Counted from the first letter of the stretch, positions 25,369 through 34,830 are shown. The stretch is 64,000 nucleotides of DNA from JACVCJ01 sp052437175 (GCA_052437175.1 JBQVOK010000001.1:558001-622000), one strand, 5' to 3'. Translations and numbers: made by a program. Notes: generated by a model from the sequence alone, not told the origin.

Positions 25369-26976
25369 ATGCAAAGAACCTTAACCTCAGCAGCGGGACT
25401 TGTCCTGTGCTTTTTTTCCTTTATGGCGGCCGCCCTGGCCCAGCCGGCAGGATGGAGTAACCGCGAAGCCTTTTACATCACCGAAAACACCGGCTCTACC
25501 CTGTACAACTACCAGGTGCGCGTTACCGTAAACACCCAGTTCCTGATCGCGGGCGGTATGCTGCAGGCCAATGGCGAAGACCTGCGTTTCGGCGGGGATT
25601 GTGCGGGCACAGTGCAGTATAACTACTGGATCGAGTCGGGCATCAATACCGACAGTACGGTGATCTGGGTAAAAATGGATTCGCTGATCGGCGGCGGCAC
25701 CAATGCCCTGTTCATGTATTACGGAAATCCTTCGGCAACGGCCGTTTCAGCCATTCACACTACGTTTATTGGACCGCATTCGGCCACGGACAGTGTAAGC
25801 AATACCAATGCCGGCGGAGTGACCAATTCGCAGCGCGGTTTCCGCTTTGCACCCAACCAGGACATACTGGCCACCGCCTTCGGAAAGAACGAACCGAACG
25901 GTACCACGCGTTACATTACCCTGTTCAACTTTGCGTCCCAGGCCATTATGCGCCAGATGCAGGTGTCCGGTCCCGCTGCGCAGTACACGTACAGTAACCT
26001 GCCTGCGCCCGTGTGGCTTACCCAGGGTACCGAGTACTTACTGCAGATCTACCAGGGCAACAGCGACGGGTATTATTTCGGCGCTGCAGGACAGATCGGG
26101 CAGCACCTGACCTACCTGGATATGCGTTACTGCAACGGCTGCACGGAGAATACCTTTCCGACCAATACCCTGACCAATATCCATTACGGCTATGTGGACA
26201 TGTGGTACTTTACCCGCACACAGGCTGCCCAGGAGCCAACGGTTGCCATGGCTCAGCCGCTGGACGTAGTGCTCGGCAACATCAGCCCGATATGCCTCGG
26301 TAATGCGGTAACGCTGGGTATGCCCGCTACAGGCGGTTTTGCACCTTATACCTACCTCTGGACCTCCACACAGCCGCTGACAGACAGCACATCGGTGGGC
26401 ATCACCGTTAGCCCCTCCACGTTAACTACGTATACCCAATATGTGACCGATGCCGCAGGCTGTACAGACTCGGCCAGCGTTAGCATCGACGTGCTGCCCC
26501 TGCCTGCGGTAAGTGCGGGTAATGACCAGACCGTATGCCCGGGCAACCAGGTAACGCTTTCCGGAAGCGGCGCCAGTACCTATACCTGGAGCGGCGGAAT
26601 CAGCAATGGCGTACCATTCACACCGGCAGCCACGGCCAACTATACGGTTACCGGTACGGCGGCCAACGGCTGTCAGAATACAGATATGGTTACGGTTACC
26701 GTGATCGATTGTTCCGGTCTGAACGAAGAAAGCACCTGGAACCTCAGTATGTATCCCAATCCCGCCGGCGATTTCCTGAACCTGGAAGCCGACTGGAACG
26801 GTTCCGTGGACATACGTATCAGCGATGTGAACGGCAAAACACTTCAGATGAGTAAAGTACAGGCCTCGGGCATTATTACGCTCGATATTTCGGCCCTGCC
26901 GGCCGGTGTGTACCAGCTCAGCTGTACGTACAACAACCGTATGCTCACGCGCTCCTTCGTGCGCACGGAAAAATAG
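25369..26976 (+). CDS. T9SS-secreted DUF2341 protein
   Basis: 535 residues. Signal peptide ending AALAQ; a DUF2341 domain (WSNREAFYITENTGSTLYNYQVRV ... LFMYYGNPSAT), a lectin-like fold often fused to adhesins; two Ig/PKD-like segments (CLGNAVTLGMPATGGFAPYTYLW; CPGNQVTLSGSGASTYTW); and a C-terminal T9SS type A sorting domain (LSMYPNPAGDFL ... LPAGVYQLSC ... RSFVRTEK). Likely exported and surface-attached. Followed by a terminator. Confidence 0.9.
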   Translation: MQRTLTSAAGLVLCFFSFMAAALAQPAGWSNREAFYITENTGSTLYNYQVRVTVNTQFLIAGGMLQANGEDLRFGGDCAGTVQYNYWIESGINTDSTVIWVKMDSLIGGGTNALFMYYGNPSATAVSAIHTTFIGPHSATDSVSNTNAGGVTNSQRGFRFAPNQDILATAFGKNEPNGTTRYITLFNFASQAIMRQMQVSGPAAQYTYSNLPAPVWLTQGTEYLLQIYQGNSDGYYFGAAGQIGQHLTYLDMRYCNGCTENTFPTNTLTNIHYGYVDMWYFTRTQAAQEPTVAMAQPLDVVLGNISPICLGNAVTLGMPATGGFAPYTYLWTSTQPLTDSTSVGITVSPSTLTTYTQYVTDAAGCTDSASVSIDVLPLPAVSAGNDQTVCPGNQVTLSGSGASTYTWSGGISNGVPFTPAATANYTVTGTAANGCQNTDMVTVTVIDCSGLNEESTWNLSMYPNPAGDFLNLEADWNGSVDIRISDVNGKTLQMSKVQASGIITLDISALPAGVYQLSCTYNNRMLTRSFVRTEK

Positions 26977-27000
26977 CACTTCTGTCTCCATCCATACTGA

Positions 27001-27033
27001 AAACGGCCTCGCGGGAACGGGGCCGTTTTTTTA
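27001..27033 (+). terminator. Intrinsic terminator after the DUF2341 gene
   Basis: Stem AAACGGCC (27001-27008) / GGCCGTTT (27021-27028), continuing into a T-rich tract. Confidence 0.83.
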
Positions 27034-27112
27034 TTTATAGGCCCAAATATCAATGAACTGTTAATGTTCACAGCTTTCTGAAAAGGACTCCGTCTTGGTG
27101 TCACTTTCTTTT

Positions 27113-27120
27113 TAAATTTG
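27113..27120 (+). promoter_or_regulatory. -7 element of rfbF
   Basis: Perfect TAAATTTG ending 6 nt before the ATG, so the mRNA is predicted to be leaderless or nearly so. No clear -33 element. Confidence 0.6.
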
Positions 27121-27126
27121 CTCCCT

Positions 27127-27900
27127 ATGAAAGTGGTAATTTTTGCCGGCGGGAAAGGTACCCGCATTGCTGAAGAGAGTTATCTGAGGCCGAAACCGAT
27201 GATCGAAGTGGGCGGAAAGCCCATACTCTGGCATATTATGAAAATATATGCGGCATACGGGCACAACGAGTTTATTATCTGTTGCGGCTACAAAGGCTGG
27301 ATGATCAAAGAGTATTTTGTGAATTACTTCATGCACAACAGCGATATGACCGTTGACCTGGGCAACAATAACCTGGAAATTCACAATTCGAACAGCGAAA
27401 ACTTTAAGGTAACCCTGGTGGATACCGGCCTGGAAACCATGACGGCCGGCCGTTTGCGCCGGGTACTGAAATACACGGGCGATGAACCTTTTATGCTTAC
27501 CTACGGCGATGGCGTGGCCGACGTGAACCTGGACGAACTGCTGGCCTGGCACAAACAGAGCGGAAAGATATGCACCATGACCACCATACAGGCGGGCAGC
27601 CGCTTTGGCGTGGTGGACGTGGCCGAGGACGGCAGTGTGAAAGGCTTCGTGGAAAAACCGCAGGACGACGGTACCTGGATCAACGGGGGCTTTTTTATAC
27701 TGCAACCCGAAGTAGCCCGCTACCTGCACGCAGATGCCGACGATATTATGTGGGAACGCCAGCCGCTGGACGATCTGGCCCGCGACGGACAAATATCCGC
27801 CTTCCGCCACCGCGGTTTCTGGAAATGCATGGATACCCTGCGCGATAAGGAACAGCTGGAAGAAATGTGGGAAAACAAGCCCCTCTGGAAATCATGGTAA
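27127..27900 (+). CDS. rfbF: Glucose-1-phosphate cytidylyltransferase
   Basis: 257 residues from ATG 27127 (MKVVIFAGGKGTR); an in-frame ATG three codons earlier lies next to the -7 element. The nucleotidyltransferase signature GGKGTRIAEES and substrate loop LRPKPMIEVGGKPILWHIM match RfbF. It makes CDP-glucose from CTP and glucose-1-phosphate, the first step of CDP-deoxysugar synthesis. Overlaps rfbG by 7 nt, so both enzymes are produced together. Confidence 0.95.
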   Translation: MKVVIFAGGKGTRIAEESYLRPKPMIEVGGKPILWHIMKIYAAYGHNEFIICCGYKGWMIKEYFVNYFMHNSDMTVDLGNNNLEIHNSNSENFKVTLVDTGLETMTAGRLRRVLKYTGDEPFMLTYGDGVADVNLDELLAWHKQSGKICTMTTIQAGSRFGVVDVAEDGSVKGFVEKPQDDGTWINGGFFILQPEVARYLHADADDIMWERQPLDDLARDGQISAFRHRGFWKCMDTLRDKEQLEEMWENKPLWKSW

Positions 27901-28964
27901 CACTGGCAGAACTCCGTAAGGTATACGCAGGGAAACACGTTTTTGTGACCGGCCATACCGGTTTCAAAGGCTCCTGGCTGATACAGGTACTGAACGAGGC
28001 CGGAGCCGTGGTAAAAGGCTATGCGCTGGAACCGGAAACCTCACACGATCTGTACAGCACCATCAAGGGCGATGAACTCTGCGATTCGGTGATCGGCGAT
28101 ATACGCGACCTGAAAAAACTGCATCACGAAATTACGGCCTTCCGGCCCGATTTTATATTTCACCTGGCGGCACAGCCCCTGGTGCGCCATTCGTATGAAC
28201 AGCCGCTGTATACCTGGGAAGTGAACGTAAACGGTACGGCACACGTGCTGGAAGTGGCCCGTTCGCTCGATTATCCCTGCAGCGTGCTTTGCATCACTAC
28301 GGATAAAGTATACGAAAACCAGGAGAAAGGTCTGCCCTTTAAAGAAGGCGATGCCCTGGGCGGATACGATCCTTATTCGGCCAGTAAAGCAGGTGCGGAG
28401 ATACTTATTGCGTCCTACCGTGCGTCCTTCTTTGGTCCGGAAAACCCGGTACGTGTGGCTTCGGCCCGTGCGGGGAATGTGATCGGAGGGGGAGACTGGG
28501 CAAGGGACCGTATTGTGCCCGATTTTGTACGTGCCCGGCAAGCCTCTAAAGTAATGCAGGTGCGCCGCCCCGATGCGGTACGTCCCTGGCAGCATGTGCT
28601 GGAACCGCTGGCCGGTTACCTGAAGCTGGCTGCCGAACTGTATACGAAAGGCGGGCATTTTGCTTCGGCCTACAACTTTGGGCCTGAAACGGATGACGTA
28701 CTTACCGTAAAACAGCTTATTACCGAAGCGGCTCTCAGCTGGGAGGGCCCGGAGGCCGAATTTGCACAGAGCAGTGAAGGTCCGCACGAAGCCGGACTGC
28801 TGATGCTCGATATTTCCAAAGCCCGGAACGAACTGGGTTTTGTGCCCCTGTGGACGGCTAAGGATGCCATTCGTGAAACCATTCAGTGGTATAAGAATAC
28901 AGGGGAAAGTGAGCGGGAAAAATGCCGGGCGCAGATCCGCAGCTATTTCCGTGCGGAAGAATAA
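27894..28964 (+). CDS. rfbG: CDP-glucose 4,6-dehydratase
   Basis: 356 residues from ATG 27894. Short-chain dehydrogenase fold: nucleotide-binding VTGHTGFKGSWL near the start, HLAAQPLVRHSYEQP, and the catalytic YxxxK in YSASKAGAE. It converts CDP-glucose to CDP-4-keto-6-deoxyglucose. With rfbF it forms the core of a pathway to CDP-3,6-dideoxy or branched sugars of surface polysaccharides; the later genes (for example RfbH) are not adjacent. Ends 3 nt before the end of the convergent minus-strand operon. Confidence 0.95.
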   Translation: MVTLAELRKVYAGKHVFVTGHTGFKGSWLIQVLNEAGAVVKGYALEPETSHDLYSTIKGDELCDSVIGDIRDLKKLHHEITAFRPDFIFHLAAQPLVRHSYEQPLYTWEVNVNGTAHVLEVARSLDYPCSVLCITTDKVYENQEKGLPFKEGDALGGYDPYSASKAGAEILIASYRASFFGPENPVRVASARAGNVIGGGDWARDRIVPDFVRARQASKVMQVRRPDAVRPWQHVLEPLAGYLKLAAELYTKGGHFASAYNFGPETDDVLTVKQLITEAALSWEGPEAEFAQSSEGPHEAGLLMLDISKARNELGFVPLWTAKDAIRETIQWYKNTGESEREKCRAQIRSYFRAEE

Positions 28965-28967
28965 TTT

Positions 28968-30020
28968 TCAGACCTCGTTCTTACGTATACGCCATATATA
29001 GGCGTCGAGCAGGTAATGCGTCACCTGCGGCACAATAAGCAGCGGCACCAGTACGCCCCACCAGCCGCGCATGTCCTGCAGGGAGAATAATCCGGCCGGG
29101 TCCAGTACGGCTTTTTTATCTTCTTCGTGCCATACAAAGGTATTCCAGAGGCTTTCTTCGGTCCAGGCGGCTACAAAAAGTATAGCTATAAATACGATCC
29201 AGCCTGTGCGGTAACGGAGTATAATTTCGTATAGTCCTTGTTTCTTTGGCCGGGACGCCTGCTGTTTCTTTTCGGATATATATACTAAAGCCATGTACGG
29301 AATACCGTGTGCTAATACATTGGTGAGCGTAAAGGCCAGGTCGCCGTTGAGCACGATAATGCCCGTATACCAGGACAGGGCCGTACCCAGCCAGATGGCA
29401 TTTTTTGGTATATTGAATGATCTGCTGCGCAGGGAAAAAATAAGCTCTTTAAGAATATACGCAAAGCAGGTAAGGAAGAACAGTACCTGCACCATACGGA
29501 ACAGCAGCGGCTGCGGAAAGAGCAGGAAATCGTCCTTTATCATCCAGTAAAAGTCGCGGTCGTCGCGCAGGTGCCACATCAGCACGGGCAGAAAGGCGGC
29601 GGAATAAATGGCCAGCGAATCAAAAAAACGTATAGACTCAGGTGTATTTTCGTTCCGGGCATAAATGCGGTAAAAACCATACTGCTGCCGGATAAAATGG
29701 TATACGGCCAGGTATGCGATGCAGCGCCAGAACCAGAGTATGTCCAGCTGGTACAGCAGCATGCCGCCGATCCATATACCCAGGGGCAGGGTCCAGAGCA
29801 GGGTCTTGCGCCGGGCATTCTGCCCGGGTTTCAGGTAGGTTTTGAGCAGGGTGGAGTACACATGGCTTACATCTACCAGTACTACCAGCAGCAGCCAGCT
29901 CAGGGCCGTAACTTCGGTAAAATACGGGTTGAGCAGCCATACGGCCAGGGTAGAGAGAAAAGCCGGCAGCAGGATCAGTGTGCTTTCCAGGGGCGCGTTA
30001 TAGAGCCAGGGCGACCTCAT
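28968..30020 (-). CDS. Polytopic membrane protein with conserved histidines, last gene of the polyamine operon
   Basis: 350 residues from ATG 30020, which overlaps the stop of the FAD gene as ATGA. About eight to nine membrane helices. His/Tyr-rich motifs lie at helix ends: DVSHVYSTLL, YHFIRQQYGFYRIY, LAHGIPYM, and THYLLDAYIWRIRK near the C-terminus. Such spaced His motifs resemble membrane metal-oxygenase or desaturase-type active sites, but I do not recognise the family. Its position suggests it acts with the FAD oxidoreductase. Confidence 0.8.
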   Translation of the reverse strand: MRSPWLYNAPLESTLILLPAFLSTLAVWLLNPYFTEVTALSWLLLVVLVDVSHVYSTLLKTYLKPGQNARRKTLLWTLPLGIWIGGMLLYQLDILWFWRCIAYLAVYHFIRQQYGFYRIYARNENTPESIRFFDSLAIYSAAFLPVLMWHLRDDRDFYWMIKDDFLLFPQPLLFRMVQVLFFLTCFAYILKELIFSLRSRSFNIPKNAIWLGTALSWYTGIIVLNGDLAFTLTNVLAHGIPYMALVYISEKKQQASRPKKQGLYEIILRYRTGWIVFIAILFVAAWTEESLWNTFVWHEEDKKAVLDPAGLFSLQDMRGWWGVLVPLLIVPQVTHYLLDAYIWRIRKNEV

Positions 30021-31615
30021 ACGGATGTTTTTATAAGTCTGCGGGCGCATTCGCAGCCCTGGTAAAAGGCTTCTTCAAACACGGAGTAGCCCGATAATTC
30101 GGAATGACAGAAATAGATATCCGCAGGCAGTTCATTCTTCCCGGCCAGCACACGGCGCATGGTACCCGGCACCGGTGAGGGCATGGCGTGTCCCAGCAGG
30201 CGCAGTTCTATATGTTCGGTAAGCTGTTCCATATCCGGATGGGCGGTTTTCAGGTCGTCCATCACCAGGCGGTTCCATTCCGCGGCATCGAAATGTTCTG
30301 CTTTTTTGCGCAGTTCTGCCGGATCGGCCCCGGTAAGCGCATGGTAATACGTGATTACGATCTTATCGTGTAGCACCTGCAGGTTCTGGTGGCAGGCATT
30401 TACGTAGCCCAGGCCCCTGCTGCCGTACAGTACATTGTCCCAGCTCAGGGGAAAACCCCGGCCGCCGGGTTCCCTTTTCAGGGTGATATTGGCCAGGAGC
30501 CAGCTGCCATAGGACATGCGTGGCAGAGGTTCCGGGAAGTCTTTTTTATTCAGCATTCGCGCTGCAATGAACAGGGGAATGGCCATAACCAGTTCCCGGC
30601 AGCTGTATTCGATATGCTGTCCTGTATCCGTACGCAGTACGCTCACTTTTTTGTGTGTGTCTTCGCGGGAAACGGAGTAGGCCATGTGCTTCAGCAGGAT
30701 ATGCTCCTGTACTTCGCTGCGCAGCTTTTCCATCAGGAAGCCGTTGCCCTCGGGCCAGGTAAGTACGTCCGAAGATTCGGCATTGGCCGCCTTGCCTTTG
30801 CGACAGGCAAAATAATGGATACCATTCCAGGCCGAAAGACTTTCGGGCTCGGTGCCGTAATCGTCTTTCACGCAGTACCCGACATACCAGAGCAGGGCCG
30901 GCGAACGGAAATTTTCGCGCTGCAGCCATCCGGCAAAACTGATGTTGTCGTACGCCAGCCATGCCTCGTCGCGGGAGCTGTATTCCACCGGTACCGCAAA
31001 TGCTTCTTTACCGTCGGCGCCGTGGGCTTCCTTAAAACGTTCCATATACGCAAAAAAGCGTTTTAGCTCTGCGCGGTCTTCTGCGTTCAGTCCGTAATCG
31101 GGCACCAGGCCTTCCTGCCACTGGTTACGGATAAAGAGGCGTTCTTCGGGTTCGTGGCAGAGGTAGTTTTCGTTGTATACGGGTAGTCCGGCCGGGTCGT
31201 AGCCGCTGATGACGCCGCTTTTTTCCAGGAATTCCGTCAATGCAGGATAATTCCGGTTGGGCAGGGGCAGGTAATGTGCTCCAAGCGGATAGGCGCTCAC
31301 GTCGTTCTTACCGTAGGCTGAATTTCCGCCGGGCTGTTTTTCCAGCTCGAGTATGGCAAAATCTTCAATGCCCTGTTTTTTTAACATCCAGGCAGCGCTG
31401 AGCCCTGAAATGCCCGCCCCGATAATGAGTATACGTTTTTCTTTTTTCTGAACGGAAGCCGCCTTTTGCAACCCATCGCGCAGTATATGTCCGTATTTTT
31501 TGGCGGGGTCTTCCTGTACCAGTGTATAGGTATCGCTTTTACGGAAAATATTCCCCGTTCCGCAGGCCGCCAGCGCGCCCAGTGTTCCCAGCATCAGAAA
31601 TTCCTTGCGTTTCAT
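30017..31615 (-). CDS. FAD-dependent amine-oxidase-like lipoprotein of the polyamine operon
   Basis: 532 residues from ATG 31615, 4 nt after the upstream stop. The N-terminus MKRKEFLMLGTLGALAAC is a lipoprotein signal with lipobox LAAC (Cys18) and a Tat-like KRKEFL start. Rossmann FAD motif RILIIGAGISGLSAAW, then LELEKQPGGNSAYG and further amine-oxidase-type segments. Flavin amine oxidases oxidise polyamines or other amines, or desaturate substrates. An exported, lipid-anchored enzyme loaded with FAD in the cytoplasm would fit Tat export (inference). Overlaps the next gene by 4 nt. Confidence 0.85.
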   Translation of the reverse strand: MKRKEFLMLGTLGALAACGTGNIFRKSDTYTLVQEDPAKKYGHILRDGLQKAASVQKKEKRILIIGAGISGLSAAWMLKKQGIEDFAILELEKQPGGNSAYGKNDVSAYPLGAHYLPLPNRNYPALTEFLEKSGVISGYDPAGLPVYNENYLCHEPEERLFIRNQWQEGLVPDYGLNAEDRAELKRFFAYMERFKEAHGADGKEAFAVPVEYSSRDEAWLAYDNISFAGWLQRENFRSPALLWYVGYCVKDDYGTEPESLSAWNGIHYFACRKGKAANAESSDVLTWPEGNGFLMEKLRSEVQEHILLKHMAYSVSREDTHKKVSVLRTDTGQHIEYSCRELVMAIPLFIAARMLNKKDFPEPLPRMSYGSWLLANITLKREPGGRGFPLSWDNVLYGSRGLGYVNACHQNLQVLHDKIVITYYHALTGADPAELRKKAEHFDAAEWNRLVMDDLKTAHPDMEQLTEHIELRLLGHAMPSPVPGTMRRVLAGKNELPADIYFCHSELSGYSVFEEAFYQGCECARRLIKTSV

Positions 31616-31619
31616 CGGT

Positions 31620-33143
31620 CTAATGGGCGGAATAACTGCTCCATTCTTTTTCGAAAAAATGAACAAGCATCTGGTTATTAAGACGGTTAACGCCGGTGGG
31701 CCGTTCTTTCATGTCTTCGGGAAAATGCGTCATGGCGGCAAAGGCCTCATTGCTGAAAAAGCGCAGTCCGCCAGGTAATGCGGCAGGGGCCTGTGTAAAA
31801 CCACCCTCCGTAGCCATTACAAAACCCCATTCGCCGAAGGACGGTACATAACAATGGTAGGGCAGTGTGCGGAAGCCCGCGGAGCGTACCGTTTCGTTGA
31901 TGCACCAGAAACTGTTGGGGGCAAATAGCGGGGAGGTGGACTGTATCACGATGGCGGCACCGGGACTCAGCAAGCGGTGCAGCGAATGGTACATGATATT
32001 GCTGTAGAGCTTGCCCAGTGCAAAGGACGAAGGGTCGGGAAAGTCGATGATGACGCAGTCGTATTTTTCCGTGGTATTACGCACCCAGATAAAGGCGTCC
32101 TGGTTAACGACCTGTACTTTGGGCGAAAGCAGTGATTTTTCGTTCAGTTTTGTCAGATACTCGTTGCCCGAAAAAAGCTGTGTCAGGGCGGGGTCCAGGT
32201 CTACCAGGGTTACCCGCTGTACATCGGGGTATTTCAGTATCTCGCGCAGGGCCAGTCCGTCGCCACCGCCCATTACCAGTATGCTGGAACGGGAACGGCT
32301 GCGTTGCATGGCCGGGTGTACCAGGGCCTCGTGGTAGCGGTATTCGTCCAGGGAAGAGAACTGCAGGTTACCGTTGAGAAAAAGCCGGGTCTCGTTATGG
32401 CCGCGGGTAAGCACAATGCGCTGGTAGCTGCTGCTTTGCGAGTAAATGACCTTATCTGGGTAGGAGAGTGATTCGGCATAGCGCATGATGCGGTCGCCCA
32501 TCACAAAACCGATGGTGAGCAGGGTAAGCGCCGCAAAGGAAAAGATAAGCAGTCCGCGGCGGCGTTTAAACTCCAGCGGAAAACGCAGCAACAGCAGCAG
32601 TGCTACACTTACGTTCAGTATACCAAAAAAGAGCGAGGTTTTTATCAGTCCGAGTTTCGGTACAAAGAACAGGGGAAAGATCAGCGAAGCGGCCAGGGCG
32701 CCTACGTAGTCGAATGTAAAAACCCGGGATACAATGTCTTTGAACCCGATCTTGTATTCGTTCAGGATACGCATCAGCAGGGGTATTTCCAGGCCTACCA
32801 GGGTACCCGTGAGCAGGATCAGGAAATAGAGGATGAACGAAAAAGAATACACCAGCTCGAAACTGAGGAAGAGCACCGTGGAACTGAACCCGCCGATGAT
32901 GCCCACCCATACCTCTACCCGCACAAAGGTCTCCAGCAGCTTTCCCCGTACGTATTTCGACAGGAAAGAACCAATACCCATCGAAAACAGGTACAGCCCG
33001 ATGATGGTAGAGAACTGCGTAATGGTGTCGCCCAGCAGGTAACTGGCCAGGGTGCCCGCTACCAGCTCGTAAATGAGTCCGCAGGTGGCAATGACCAGCA
33101 CGGAGATCAGCAGCAGTAACGAAAGCTTCCGGTTTTTATCCAT
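31620..33143 (-). CDS. Membrane-integral polyamine aminopropyltransferase (spermidine-synthase-like)
   Basis: 507 residues. Residues 1-217 hold about seven membrane helices; residues 225-507 are a spermidine-synthase fold with SAM-binding GGGDG (292-296), LVDLDP (acidic loop), and DFPDPSS (367-373) in place of the usual D(S/T)(S/T)DP active-site loop. Classical SpeE transfers aminopropyl groups from decarboxylated SAM to putrescine. The membrane-fused long form is common in bacteria, and its true acceptor is less certain. It follows DUF350 with an 8-nt overlap and precedes the FAD lipoprotein gene. The SpeD-like gene in the same operon could supply decarboxylated SAM. Confidence 0.9.
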   Translation of the reverse strand: MDKNRKLSLLLLISVLVIATCGLIYELVAGTLASYLLGDTITQFSTIIGLYLFSMGIGSFLSKYVRGKLLETFVRVEVWVGIIGGFSSTVLFLSFELVYSFSFILYFLILLTGTLVGLEIPLLMRILNEYKIGFKDIVSRVFTFDYVGALAASLIFPLFFVPKLGLIKTSLFFGILNVSVALLLLLRFPLEFKRRRGLLIFSFAALTLLTIGFVMGDRIMRYAESLSYPDKVIYSQSSSYQRIVLTRGHNETRLFLNGNLQFSSLDEYRYHEALVHPAMQRSRSRSSILVMGGGDGLALREILKYPDVQRVTLVDLDPALTQLFSGNEYLTKLNEKSLLSPKVQVVNQDAFIWVRNTTEKYDCVIIDFPDPSSFALGKLYSNIMYHSLHRLLSPGAAIVIQSTSPLFAPNSFWCINETVRSAGFRTLPYHCYVPSFGEWGFVMATEGGFTQAPAALPGGLRFFSNEAFAAMTHFPEDMKERPTGVNRLNNQMLVHFFEKEWSSYSAH

Positions 33144-33351
33144 GAATGGCCGAAGCGATGATGATGGCGATGGCGATCATGAAAGCGGCACCCAGTATGG
33201 CCAGGGCTACGTTGTTCTCTTCGGCCACCTTTTTCCAGAGGTTTTCCGGGGTGATCTTCTCCACGATGATGAAGGAAATGATCAGGATCAGGATGCCCAC
33301 GATGGAAAAAACGGCGGAACTTACCAGGTATTTAAACAGATTTTCGAACAT
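33136..33351 (-). CDS. DUF350 (YjfL-like) membrane protein
   Basis: 71 residues, two membrane helices separated by a charged loop (IVEKITPENLWKKVAEENN), ending AIIIASAIHG. This matches half of the DUF350/YjfL family, whose members often have two or four such repeats. YjfL-type genes commonly sit beside PspA-like or polyamine-related genes (recalled from published neighbourhood analyses, to be verified). It overlaps the aminopropyltransferase gene. Confidence 0.85.
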   Translation of the reverse strand: MFENLFKYLVSSAVFSIVGILILIISFIIVEKITPENLWKKVAEENNVALAILGAAFMIAIAIIIASAIHG

Positions 33352-33362
33352 AGTATTCAGAT

Positions 33363-33566
33363 TTATTTATGATAAAAACGATGTACGTAACGGGAGGATG
33401 AAGCGCTGTGCGTGCTGCTGCCGTCGGGCGAGAAAGTGTCTGCATCCGCACTGCCGAATGCACTGATACCGGTATAGCTCATGATATTCAGTACGATAAA
33501 GATCAGGCCCAGTGCCAGCAGGTAATAGCGGGTCTTTTTGAGGTAGGTGTACAGTTTATTCTTCAT
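33363..33566 (-). CDS. Small single-pass membrane protein of the polyamine operon
   Basis: 67 residues from ATG 33566 (an ATG three codons earlier is also possible). One helix (YYLLALGLIFIVLNIMSYTGI) with a basic cytoplasmic start and a Ser/Asp/His-rich tail. Overlaps DUF4178 upstream by 11 nt and is 11 nt from DUF350. No known family. Its conserved place in such clusters, if confirmed, would make it a real component. Confidence 0.7.
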   Translation of the reverse strand: MKNKLYTYLKKTRYYLLALGLIFIVLNIMSYTGISAFGSADADTFSPDGSSTHSASSSRYVHRFYHK

Positions 33567-34830
33567 CTTCGGCATAGGTATAGGGTGAATAATCGCTGTA
33601 ATACCAGCGGTTGCGGTCTTTTATGCGTTCCATGATGTAAAAGGTCAGCGGGAAAAGACCGGCCAGTATGGCAAAAAATATGTAATTGCGCAGGTAGGTA
33701 TGATTCTTGTATACCTCCAGGTCGAGCCGCACACTGCTGCTGCCCGTATTGAACACAGGCTGCAGGGCAATGTGGTAATTGCCGGAAGGGATACCGGCCA
33801 GGGTGGCGTAATTTTTAGGGTCGCCCTCCGTCCAGTCGATGCCCGTATAATATTCAGCCCCGCTGGCAAAAGCGTAGGTCTTGTTATTGCCTTCGTTCAC
33901 CAGGTTGAATCCCAGTTCTATCCAGTTATTGCGTACATCTGTAACGAAATCGAAGCGCAGGGCGGTATACGGCTCATCGATACGGAACGTGGGCGAAATA
34001 ACGGGCTGACTGCGGGTGAGCGAATCGTTTGTAAGCATGGTACTGTAACTCCATACTTTTTTTTCGGGCCTGAGGGTCTGGAAAAACACCAGGCTCAGCA
34101 CCAACAGTGCCAGGAAGCCGGCATAGCCCAGGAAAGCCTCCCGCGGGGTAAAGGCTTTGAGGTAATAGGTAGTGGGGTTTACATAATTTCCCGAGACCAG
34201 GTAGGTGCCCAGGGCTTTTTCAATGATCTTTTTAGAAACGTGCTCCGCCCGGAAATACAGCTTTGTGTGCGGGGTGGATGTTACGATATCTTTTACGATC
34301 AGCAGTTTGTGCAGGAACAGGTATTCATTGGCCTGTACACCGTGTATCTCCGACGGATGGTAACTGAACTCCCCCGCGGCATACAATACATTGATCTTAT
34401 ACGAATTGTATATCTTGTACGCAGTGTTGTCGCAGACCAGCTCCGCACCGGTCACTTCGGCCTCCTGCGGCACAAATTCCTCCACCAGCATAAAGGTATT
34501 TTCGTATTCCGAAAGCGTGCGGAAGCCCAACTGCCCGTTGAACAGGGTATATTCCGTCCAGCTGTAGGTTTTGCCGGCTTCTTTCATAACGGCTACACCC
34601 ACCACGGCATAATCCACCTTATGAATATGGAGTTCGGTACCGAGGGGAATGGTATATTTTTCGGCCTGGTATTCCTTCCTGGGTACCCGGCTCTGGAAAC
34701 TTTGTCCGTTGGATACCAGCAGTTCCTTGCCACAACCGGGGCAGACAACGGTCTCTGCGCGGCCCGTGTAGTAGGGCAGGGGCGAATAGTTGCAGGAAAG
34801 ACAGGCAACGGTAGCTCTTTCGCGGATCAT
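33556..34830 (-). CDS. DUF4178 protein with N-terminal zinc ribbon and C-terminal helices
   Basis: 424 residues. A zinc ribbon with C10, C13, C30 and C33 (ACLSCNY ... VVCPGCGKE), a DUF4178 core of the type IPLGTELHIHKVDYAVVGVAV ... WTEYTLFNGQLGFRTL, then two membrane helices (GYAGFLALLVLSLVFF; YIFFAILAGLFPLTFYIM) flanking a soluble beta domain. DUF4178 proteins are of unknown function and recur beside DUF350 and polyamine genes. The start overlaps the speD stop (ATGA). Confidence 0.88.
   Translation of the reverse strand: MIRERATVACLSCNYSPLPYYTGRAETVVCPGCGKELLVSNGQSFQSRVPRKEYQAEKYTIPLGTELHIHKVDYAVVGVAVMKEAGKTYSWTEYTLFNGQLGFRTLSEYENTFMLVEEFVPQEAEVTGAELVCDNTAYKIYNSYKINVLYAAGEFSYHPSEIHGVQANEYLFLHKLLIVKDIVTSTPHTKLYFRAEHVSKKIIEKALGTYLVSGNYVNPTTYYLKAFTPREAFLGYAGFLALLVLSLVFFQTLRPEKKVWSYSTMLTNDSLTRSQPVISPTFRIDEPYTALRFDFVTDVRNNWIELGFNLVNEGNNKTYAFASGAEYYTGIDWTEGDPKNYATLAGIPSGNYHIALQPVFNTGSSSVRLDLEVYKNHTYLRNYIFFAILAGLFPLTFYIMERIKDRNRWYYSDYSPYTYAEDEE

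Noticed and set aside
27118..27126. Start of rfbF three codons upstream
   Set aside because: Overlaps the -7 element; family proteins begin at MKVVIFAGG.
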